Below are positions 25,725 through 32,399 of a stretch of 64,000 nt of DNA, one piece after another; the first letter of the stretch is position 1; each line of letters begins with the position of its first letter. Position numbers and translations under genes: made by a program. The notes beneath the pieces were generated by a model that was not told the origin of the DNA, did not search any database, and worked only from the letters and a program-made list of their open reading frames with translations. Source of the stretch: Actinoplanes italicus (GTDB taxonomy: Bacteria > Actinomycetota > Actinomycetes > Mycobacteriales > Micromonosporaceae). The DNA is taken from contig NZ_PVMZ01000005.1 of the NCBI RefSeq assembly GCF_003001815.1, forward strand, positions 471,875 to 535,874. The letters run 5' to 3'.

Positions 25725-27326
25725 CTAGGCCTGGCCGGTGTCCATCGGCGCGTCCAGACGCAGGTCGGGGTGACGGCCGGCGATGGTCCGCATCCGCCAC
25801 CGGTGCGGGAACACCGCGAGCAGGGCGCCGTCACGGACCCGGGTCATCACCTCGACGTTCGACTCGGTGCGGAGGATCTCCTTGCCGGCCGCGTCGGTGA
25901 TGGCCGCGATCTCGTACGGCAGATGGTCGAGTTTGACCTTGACCCCGAACTCGGTCTCCAGGCGGTAGGTGGCGACCTCGAACTGCATGGGTCCGACCGC
26001 GGCGAGCACCGCGAGGTCGCCGCGCTGCTCCGACTTGAGCACCTGGACGACGCCCTCGCCGTCGAGCTGCTCGATGCCGCGCCGGAACCGCTTGAAGGCC
26101 GACGTGTCGTCGGTGCGCACCACGGCGAAGTGCTCCGGCGGGAACGACGGCAGCGGAGGGTACTGGACCTGCTCGCTGACGTAGAGGGTGTCGCCGATAC
26201 CGAGCGCCGTGGCGTTGACCAGGCCGACCACGTCACCCGGGAAGGCCTCGTCGATGGTCTCGCGGCCCTGGCCGAAGATCTGCTGGGCGTACTTGGTGGC
26301 GAACGGCCGTCCGGTGCCGGAGTGGGTGACGATCATGCCGCGCTCGAAGCGGCCGGAGCACACCCGCATGAAGGCGACCTGGTCACGGTGAGTGCGGTTC
26401 ATGTTCGCCTGCATCTTGAACACGAAACCGGAGAACGCGCTGTCGACCGGCTTGTCGGTGCCGGCGACCGTCGGCCGGGCCTCCGGCGGCGGTGCCAGCT
26501 CGACCAGGATGTTCAGAAGCTGACGTACGCCCAGGTTGGCGACCGCCGCGCCGAACAGCACCGGGGTGGTGGTCGCCGAGAGGAACGCCGCCTGGTCATG
26601 GTCGGCGCCGGTCATGGCGAGCAGCTCGAGCTCCTCGGTGGCGGTCTCCCAGTCGGCGCCGTACTGCTCGGCGGCCTCGGCGTCGCTCATCTCCTCCTCG
26701 ATGGCGAGGTCGGCGCCACCCGGGGAACGCTGCATGCGGATGAACGTGCCCTCGCGGCGGTCGATGACGCCCTTGAACTGCCCGGCGATGCCCACCGGCC
26801 AGGTGAGCGGGGTCGGCTTGAGCCCGATCCGCTGCTCGATCTCGTCCATCAGGGCGAGCGCGTCGTTACCGGGACGGTCCCACTTGTTGATGAAGGTGAT
26901 CACCGGGATACGGCGCTGGCGGCACACCTCGAACAGCTTGAGCGTCTGCGGCTCGAGGCCCTTGGCGGCGTCGAGCAGCATCACGGCGCTGTCGACCGCG
27001 GTCAGCACCCGGTAGGTGTCCTCGGAGAAGTCGGCGTGGCCGGGGGTGTCCAGCAGGTTGATGACCGTGTCGCCGTAGGAGAACTGGAGCGCGGCCGAGG
27101 TGACCGAGATGCCGCGCTGCTGCTCCATGGCCATCCAGTCGGAGACCACGCCGCGGCGGTCGCCCTTGCCGTGCACGGCGCCGGCCTGCCCGATCACCCG
27201 TGCGTGCAGGGCCAGGGCCTCGGTCATCGTCGACTTACCGGCGTCGGGGTGCGAGATCACCGCAAACGTACGCCTCCGGGCCGCCTGCGCGGCGACCCCC
27301 GCGGACGACAGCACACTCTGACTCAC
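25725..27326 (-). CDS. prfC: Peptide chain release factor 3
   Basis: 533 residues, the usual RF3 size. GTPase motifs: G1 SHPDAGKST near residue 25, the switch I region QQRGISVTSA, G3 DTPGHADFSEDTYR near 90, G4 NKWDR near 147. Domain II has FVFKMQANMNRTHRDQVAF and the C-terminal domain LVGPMQFEV-like AVGPMQFEVATYRLETEFGV. RF3 recycles RF1 and RF2 from the ribosome after termination, using GTP. It is isolated, with a 134-bp gap to the SPFH gene divergent from it. Confidence 0.97.
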   Translation of the reverse strand: MSQSVLSSAGVAAQAARRRTFAVISHPDAGKSTMTEALALHARVIGQAGAVHGKGDRRGVVSDWMAMEQQRGISVTSAALQFSYGDTVINLLDTPGHADFSEDTYRVLTAVDSAVMLLDAAKGLEPQTLKLFEVCRQRRIPVITFINKWDRPGNDALALMDEIEQRIGLKPTPLTWPVGIAGQFKGVIDRREGTFIRMQRSPGGADLAIEEEMSDAEAAEQYGADWETATEELELLAMTGADHDQAAFLSATTTPVLFGAAVANLGVRQLLNILVELAPPPEARPTVAGTDKPVDSAFSGFVFKMQANMNRTHRDQVAFMRVCSGRFERGMIVTHSGTGRPFATKYAQQIFGQGRETIDEAFPGDVVGLVNATALGIGDTLYVSEQVQYPPLPSFPPEHFAVVRTDDTSAFKRFRRGIEQLDGEGVVQVLKSEQRGDLAVLAAVGPMQFEVATYRLETEFGVKVKLDHLPYEIAAITDAAGKEILRTESNVEVMTRVRDGALLAVFPHRWRMRTIAGRHPDLRLDAPMDTGQA

Positions 27327-27459
27327 GATCTCCCACTTTCCTTGCCGACCAACCCTCCAACCTTACGGTCGCCGCCGAACGGGACCGCCAACGGACCCGG
27401 GTCGAAAAAGTGATATCAGTTTGCTACTGTCGAGACATCGCCACATGAGGAGGCCTCAC

Positions 27460-28371
27460 ATGACCGAACACCTCGACCTCCCCGCCCCGCAGGTACGCGA
27501 GCGCGCCGCCCGTGACATCTCGGGCTGGCCCGTCCTGATCTCGTGCCTCGTCGCCGTCCTCGTCAGCATCGCGGTCTTCGTCGTCGCGGTGCAGCAGGAC
27601 AGCGACGCGGCCATCGGCGGCCTGCTGGGCCTCACCGTCCTGATCCTTCTCGCCGCCGCGTTCGCCGCGATCGGCCTCACCCCGGTCGCGCCCGGCGAGG
27701 CCCGCGTCCTGCAGCTGCTCGGCCGCTACACCGGCACGGTCCGGTCCGACGGGCTGCGCTGGGTCAACCCGCTGACCGCCCGCCGCCGGGTCTCCACCAG
27801 GATCCGCAACCACGAGACCGACGTCCTCAAGGTCAACGACGCCGACGGCAACCCCATCGAGATCGCCGCCGTGGTCGTCTGGCAGGTGGAGGACACCGCC
27901 CGCGCGGTCTTCGAGGTCGACGACTTCATCGAGTTCGTCGCCATCCAGACCGAGACCGCGGTCCGGCACATCGCCAACAGCTACTCCTACGACTCGCACG
28001 ACACCACGCTGATGTCGCTGCGGGACAACGCCGACGAGATCACCGCCCGGCTGTCGGAGGAGATCGGCGTGCGTGTCGCCGCGGCCGGGGTGAAGATCAT
28101 CGAGTCGCGGCTGACCCGTCTCGCCTACTCCCCCGAGATCGCCCACGCCATGCTCCGCCGCCAGCAGGCCAACGCCGTCGTCGCGGCGCGCACCCGGATC
28201 GTCGAGGGCGCCGTCGGCATGGTGGAGCTGGCACTGCAGCGCCTCGCCGACCACGACGTCGTCGACCTCGACGAGGAGCGCAAGGCCGCGATGGTCAGCA
28301 ACCTGCTGGTCGTGCTCTGCGGCGACCGCGACACCCAGCCCGTGGTCAACGCGGGATCCCTTTACTCCTAG
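27460..28371 (+). CDS. SPFH domain membrane protein
   Basis: 303 residues. Two membrane helices near the start (about residues 22-42 and 48-68) are followed by [20 protein letters not shown] and the SPFH (band 7) domain to about residue 210: [36 protein letters not shown]. The rest is helical with [22 protein letters not shown] proteins form oligomeric membrane rafts. AGGAGG lies eight bases before the ATG. It is the first of three tightly spaced genes. Confidence 0.93.
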   Translation: MTEHLDLPAPQVRERAARDISGWPVLISCLVAVLVSIAVFVVAVQQDSDAAIGGLLGLTVLILLAAAFAAIGLTPVAPGEARVLQLLGRYTGTVRSDGLRWVNPLTARRRVSTRIRNHETDVLKVNDADGNPIEIAAVVVWQVEDTARAVFEVDDFIEFVAIQTETAVRHIANSYSYDSHDTTLMSLRDNADEITARLSEEIGVRVAAAGVKIIESRLTRLAYSPEIAHAMLRRQQANAVVAARTRIVEGAVGMVELALQRLADHDVVDLDEERKAAMVSNLLVVLCGDRDTQPVVNAGSLYS

Positions 28372-28378
28372 GCCCACC

Positions 28379-28600
28379 ATGGCTACCGAGCGAAAGAAGC
28401 TGCTGCTCCGGCTCGATCCGGCCGTGCACGACGCGCTGGCACGGTGGGCCGGGGACGAGCTTCGCAGCACGAACGCACAGATCGAGTACCTGCTGCGCAA
28501 GGCTCTCGCCGACGTCGGCCGCCTCCCCGGAGGCGTCAGCCGGATGCGAGGACCGGGCAGGCCCCCCGCCACACCCGAGCCGGAAGCAGAAGAGGAGTGA
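28379..28600 (+). CDS. Small ribbon-helix-helix-like DNA-binding protein
   Basis: 73 residues. ERKKLLLRLDPAVHDALARW and STNAQIEYLLRKAL fit the beta-strand, helix, helix pattern of Arc/MetJ-type (CopG) proteins. The tail RGPGRPPATPEPEAEEE is charged and probably disordered. It begins 7 bp after the SPFH gene and ends 2 bp before the GPP34 gene, so the three are one operon. It may regulate them. Confidence 0.75.
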   Translation: MATERKKLLLRLDPAVHDALARWAGDELRSTNAQIEYLLRKALADVGRLPGGVSRMRGPGRPPATPEPEAEEE

Positions 28601-28602
28601 CC

Positions 28603-29229
28603 ATGACACTGCCCGGCAGCCTCCCCCAGCGCATCTTCCTGCTGGCCCACGATCCCGACAAAGGCCGGTTCCGCGTGGGTACCGAGATCGGCGCGATGAC
28701 CCGTGCCGCGGTGCTCGCCGACCTCTACCTCAAAGGACTGCTCACCGACGAGAACGGGCGTGCCACCGTCGCCGGCCGGCACCCCGTGGCCGACCCCGTG
28801 CTCGCCGCGGTTCTCGAGGAGATCAAGGCCGCCAAACCACGCAAGTGGCAGCACTGGGTCGACCGGCGGCAGAGCCCGACGGTCAAGGCGGTACGCCAGC
28901 AGCTCAACGACGGCGGATGGGTTCGCGTGGAGCCGTACAAAGCCCTCGGGATCTTTCCTTTGACCAGGGTGACCATCCGGGATCCGCGGGTTCGCAAAGA
29001 ACTGCTCAGCCGGGTCCGGGGCGCCCTGCGCGACCCGGCCGGCAAGGTCGACCACACCGACGCGGCCATGGTCGCCATCGTCGCCGCGGGAGGCCTCGGC
29101 ATCGTGCTGGACCGCAAGACGAGACGCGCCGAGAAGCAGCGCATCCAGCACCTCAACGACCTCAGCGGGCCGATCGCCCAGGCCCTGCGCAAGTCGATCG
29201 AGGCGTCCGCGGCGGCGGCCGCGGGCTGA
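28603..29229 (+). CDS. GPP34 (GOLPH3-like) family protein
   Basis: 208 residues. LPQRIFLLAHDPDKGRFRVG, AAVLADLYLKGLLTDENG and DPVLAAVLEEIKAAKPRKWQ match the GOLPH3/VPS74-like domain, which in eukaryotes binds phosphatidylinositol-4-phosphate and Golgi enzymes. Bacterial members are common in actinobacteria but without proven role. GAGGAG lies before the ATG. Following an SPFH protein in the same operon, a membrane-linked role is a reasonable inference. Confidence 0.88.
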   Translation: MTLPGSLPQRIFLLAHDPDKGRFRVGTEIGAMTRAAVLADLYLKGLLTDENGRATVAGRHPVADPVLAAVLEEIKAAKPRKWQHWVDRRQSPTVKAVRQQLNDGGWVRVEPYKALGIFPLTRVTIRDPRVRKELLSRVRGALRDPAGKVDHTDAAMVAIVAAGGLGIVLDRKTRRAEKQRIQHLNDLSGPIAQALRKSIEASAAAAAG

Positions 29230-29237
29230 CCGGGCGA

Positions 29238-29267
29238 GGTGGTGGGCGGCCGTCCCCGCCCACCACC
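29238..29267. terminator. Strong hairpin after the SPFH/GPP34 operon
   Basis: GGTGGTGGGCGG (29238-29249) and CCGCCCACCACC (29256-29267) are perfectly complementary over 12 bp with a six-base loop, eight bases after the GPP34 stop. No T-run follows, as is usual for actinobacterial terminators. Confidence 0.8.
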
Positions 29268-29381
29268 GTCATCCCCCCGATGTGGCTCTCGTCAGGGCTG
29301 GATGTTCCAGCGCTGGTTCCTCGGCGACCACCACCCGGTTACGGCGGATCCGGATCGGCCGAAATGTTTCAGTGAGGTTTA

Positions 29382-29410
29382 TTGACGATTAAGCATCGAA
29401 GGATGAGAAT
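29382..29410 (+). promoter_or_regulatory. Candidate promoter of the secreted protease
   Basis: TTGACG (29382-29387), a 17-bp spacer and GAGAAT (29405-29410). The -35 is close to the consensus, the -10 weak. It stands about 100 bp upstream of the protease ATG and just before the palindrome at 29417. Confidence 0.45.
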
Positions 29411-29416
29411 CGCTGT

Positions 29417-29428
29417 GAGAGCGCTCTC
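29417..29428. promoter_or_regulatory. LacI-family (CebR-like) operator
   Basis: GAGAGCGCTCTC is a perfect 12-bp palindrome with the central AGCGCT common to LacI-type operators of actinobacterial sugar genes such as CebR (known consensus TGGGAGCGCTCCCA). It lies about seven bases after the proposed -10, where a repressor would block transcription of the protease/lectin gene. Confidence 0.55.
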
Positions 29429-29511
29429 TCTCCTCCATCCCCAGCTCCATGCCGTCGCCACGACCCGCCACAACCGGGCCGTGCGGTCGTGTGTGCGTGA
29501 AAGGACCCTCG

Positions 29512-31059
29512 ATGCCACGCCCTCTCGTCAAGGCACTCGCCATAGGCGGGGCGACGCTCACCGCGGTCGCCCTCACTCCTCTCGCCGGTCACGCCGACCC
29601 GAAGCCCGCACCACCGGCAGCCGTCGCGCCCGCCGACCTCGGACTCGCGCCCGGCATGCTCGCCGCGATGCGCCGTGACCTCAAGCTCGACGACGACCAG
29701 ATCGCCCGGCGGCTCACCACCGAGGCGGCCGCACCCGTCGTCGAGCAGCGGCTGCGCAAGACGCTCGGCGACCGGTTCGGTGGCGCCTGGATCCCGTCCG
29801 GCGCGACGCGGCTCACCGTGGCCGTCACCAGCGAGGCCGACGCGGCCGCGGTCCGCGCCGAGGGCGCCGTCCCGGCCGTCGTCAAGCGCAGCGCACGCGA
29901 CCTCGCGGCGGCGCAGGCCAGGCTCGACCGCAACGGCAAGGCGGCACCGGACTCCGTACGCGGCTGGTACGTCGATACGGCGACCAACAGCGTCGTCGTC
30001 ACCGTCAAGCCGGGCGCCGAGGCCCAGGCCCGCGCGTTCGCCAAGGACAGCGGCGCCGGCACGGTCACCGTCAAGACCGCCACCGAGGCGCCGAAGCCGA
30101 TGTACGACACCCGCGGCGGCGACCAGTACGTCATCAACGGCAACACCCTGTGCTCGGTCGGGTTCTCGGTCGCCGGCGGCTTCGTCACGGCCGGACACTG
30201 CGGCGGGACCGGCAGCCCGACACTCGGATTCAACAACCAGGCGCAGGGTACGTTCGCCGGCTCCTCCTTCCCGGGCAACGACTACGCGTGGGTCCGTACC
30301 AACGGCAACTGGGTCTCGCAGCCCTGGGTGAACAACTACTCCGGCGGGAACGTGCTGGTCGCGGGCTCGCAGGAGGCGGCGATCGGCAGCTCGATCTGCC
30401 GGTCCGGCCGCACCACCGGCTGGCGCTGCGGCACCCTGCTCGGCAAGAACGAGACGATCAACTACGCGCAGGGCAGCGTCTCCGGCCTGAGCCGCAGCAA
30501 CGCGTGCGCGCAGCCGGGCGACTCCGGCGGTTCGTGGATCTCCGGCAACCAGGCGCAGGGCGTCACCTCCGGCGGCAGCGGCAACTGCACCACGGGCGGC
30601 ACGATGTGGTTCCAGCCGGTCAACGAGATCCTTTCGGTGTACGGCCTCTCACTCACCACGACCGGCGGCGGTGGTGGCGGCGGCGCCGTGATCAGCAACT
30701 GGAACAACAAGTGCCTCGACGTGCCGAACGGCAACTTCTCCGACGGCGTGCTCGTGCAGATGTGGAACTGCAACAACTCGGCCGCCCAGAAGTGGGAGGC
30801 GGTCGGCGGTGCACTGCGCACCGGCAACAACAAGTGCCTCGACATCCCGTGGGGCTCGACCGCGAACGGCGCGGTCCTGCAGATCGTCACGTGCAGCGGC
30901 AACCCTGCCCAGCAGTGGGTGCTGAGCGCCGCCGGTGACCTGGTGAATCCGCAGGCCAACAAGTGCATCGACATCCAGGACTGGAACGGCAACGACGGCG
31001 CGCGGCTGCAGCTGTGGGAGTGCGCCGGCACCCTCAACCAGAAGTGGCGCCGCGGCTAG
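29512..31059 (+). CDS. Secreted S1 family serine protease with ricin-type lectin domain
   Basis: 515 residues. Signal peptide 1-28 (ending AGHA-DPKP). A prodomain of alpha-lytic protease type runs to about 195, then the chymotrypsin-fold domain: His in FVTAGHCGG near 228, Asp in GNDYAW near 257, Ser in PGDSGGS near 340. Cysteine pairs in NTLCSVGF/AGHCGG and RSGR/WRCGTLL suit disulfides. A seven-glycine linker leads to a ricin B-type lectin (about 393-515) with three CLD(V/I) / QKW or QQW repeats. It should be a streptogrisin-like protease binding cell-wall or plant carbohydrate. AAAGGA precedes the ATG. Confidence 0.94.
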   Translation: MPRPLVKALAIGGATLTAVALTPLAGHADPKPAPPAAVAPADLGLAPGMLAAMRRDLKLDDDQIARRLTTEAAAPVVEQRLRKTLGDRFGGAWIPSGATRLTVAVTSEADAAAVRAEGAVPAVVKRSARDLAAAQARLDRNGKAAPDSVRGWYVDTATNSVVVTVKPGAEAQARAFAKDSGAGTVTVKTATEAPKPMYDTRGGDQYVINGNTLCSVGFSVAGGFVTAGHCGGTGSPTLGFNNQAQGTFAGSSFPGNDYAWVRTNGNWVSQPWVNNYSGGNVLVAGSQEAAIGSSICRSGRTTGWRCGTLLGKNETINYAQGSVSGLSRSNACAQPGDSGGSWISGNQAQGVTSGGSGNCTTGGTMWFQPVNEILSVYGLSLTTTGGGGGGGAVISNWNNKCLDVPNGNFSDGVLVQMWNCNNSAAQKWEAVGGALRTGNNKCLDIPWGSTANGAVLQIVTCSGNPAQQWVLSAAGDLVNPQANKCIDIQDWNGNDGARLQLWECAGTLNQKWRRG

Positions 31060-31466
31060 GCCTCACTCCGGGCGCGGTTCTCGAGCACCTCGTCCATGTG
31101 TGACTCGGCCCACCGTTTGAGGCCGCGCATCGTCTCGTGCAGGGAGAGTCCCAGGTCGGTGAGCTCGTAGGAGACGGTGACGGGCACGGTCGGCACCACG
31201 GTGCGGGTGACCAGCCCGTCCCGCTCCAGCGAGCGCAGCGTCTGGGTCAACATTTTCTGGCTCACGCCGGCGAGCAGGCGGGACAGTTCCGAGTACCGCA
31301 TCGGCCGCGGCTCACCGGCGCAGTCGGGGCCGCTGCCGAGCGCCGACAGGATCAGCGCGACCCACTTGTCGGAGATCCGTTCGAGCAGCTTGCGGCTGGG
31401 GCACACGGCCAGGAAGGCGTCGTACCGCGCCTTGGCCTGTTCTCTCTTCTGTGCTGCCGTCGTCAT
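31056..31466 (-). CDS. HxlR family transcriptional regulator
   Basis: 136 residues. Pattern: CPSRKLLERISDKWVALILS, MRYSELSRLLAGVSQKMLTQ, TLRSLERDGLVTRTV, SYELTDLGLSLHETM. The cysteine in AVCPSRK near residue 24 is placed where redox-sensing HxlR members have one. ATG at 31466 is used; GTG at 31475 is nine bases earlier. It is divergent from the aldo-keto reductase, the usual target pattern for this family. Its 3' end overlaps the convergent protease stop by four bases. Confidence 0.92.
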   Translation of the reverse strand: MTTAAQKREQAKARYDAFLAVCPSRKLLERISDKWVALILSALGSGPDCAGEPRPMRYSELSRLLAGVSQKMLTQTLRSLERDGLVTRTVVPTVPVTVSYELTDLGLSLHETMRGLKRWAESHMDEVLENRARSEA

Positions 31467-31494
31467 CGCCACCACCTACGCACTTCAAGGTGCC

Positions 31495-31513
31495 TACTTC
31501 CCGTTGGGGAGTA
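31495..31513. promoter_or_regulatory. Candidate HxlR operator in the divergent gap
   Basis: TACTTCCC (31495-31502) and GGGGAGTA (31506-31513) are inverted copies at seven of eight positions with three bases between. They lie midway in the 66-bp gap between the HxlR gene and the aldo-keto reductase gene. Confidence 0.45.
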
Positions 31514-31532
31514 ACTCTCGCACAGTGTGTTC

Positions 31533-32399
31533 ATGGCTTCCACTTCACTTCCCGGCGGCACCTGGCCGCTGGGCGATCTGACCGTCACCCGCTTCGGATA
31601 CGGCGCGATGCAGCTCGCCGGGCCGTGGGTGATGGGCCCGCCGGCCGACCACGACGGGGCGCTCGCCGTCCTGCGTGCGGCCGTCGACCTCGGCATCACC
31701 CACATCGACACCGCCGATGCGTACGGCCCCCGCGTCACCAACCAGCTGATCCGGGAGGCGCTTCACCCGTACCACCAAGATCTGCACATCGTGACGAAGG
31801 TCGGCGCCACCCGTGACGCCCAGGGTGGCTGGCCCCCGGCTCGGGACCCTCGGAGCCTGCGCCGGGCCGTGCACGACAACCTGGAGGTTCTCGGCCTGGA
31901 GACCCTCGACGTGGTCAACCTGCGGCTCGGCGACGCCGAAGGTCCGCAGCCCGAGCCGGTGGCCGAGGCGTTCGGCACACTCGTCGACCTGCAGCGTGAC
32001 GGCCTGATCCGGCATCTCGGGGTGAGCAACGCGACGCCCGGGCAGGTCGCCGAGGCGCGGTCGATCGCGCCGATCGTGTGCGTGCAGAACATGTACAACC
32101 TGGCGCACCGCCACGACGACACACTGATCGACGAACTCGCCGCCGACGGTATCGCCTACGTGCCGTTCTTCCCGCTCGGCGGGTTCAGCCCGCTGCAGTC
32201 GTCGGCGCTGTCCGCGGTCGCCGCCCGGCTGGAGACGACGCCGATGTCGGCGGCGCTGGCCTGGCTGCTGCAGCGGTCGCCGAACATCCTGCTGATCCCG
32301 GGCACGTCGAAGGTGGCCCACCTGCGCGAGAACGTCGCCGGGGCGGCCCTGCGGCTCGCTCCCGACGACGTCGCCGAGCTGGACGAGATCGGCCGTTAG
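31533..32399 (+). CDS. Aldo-keto reductase
   Basis: 288 residues, TIM-barrel oxidoreductase. TRFGYGAMQLAG, GITHIDTADAYGP (catalytic Asp and Tyr), HIVTKVG (Lys), VVNLRLGD and RHLGVSNATPGQV follow the AKR order. The usual histidine of the tetrad falls in NLRLGD where Arg-Leu is present, so one tetrad position may be changed. It reduces aldehydes or ketones with NADPH. ATG at 31533 is chosen; the preceding GTG is alternative. Probably regulated by the divergent HxlR protein. Confidence 0.92.
   Translation: MASTSLPGGTWPLGDLTVTRFGYGAMQLAGPWVMGPPADHDGALAVLRAAVDLGITHIDTADAYGPRVTNQLIREALHPYHQDLHIVTKVGATRDAQGGWPPARDPRSLRRAVHDNLEVLGLETLDVVNLRLGDAEGPQPEPVAEAFGTLVDLQRDGLIRHLGVSNATPGQVAEARSIAPIVCVQNMYNLAHRHDDTLIDELAADGIAYVPFFPLGGFSPLQSSALSAVAARLETTPMSAALAWLLQRSPNILLIPGTSKVAHLRENVAGAALRLAPDDVAELDEIGR

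Noticed and set aside
25770..27413. 547-residue plus-strand frame over prfC
   Set aside because: Antisense of RF3, which has all its GTPase motifs.
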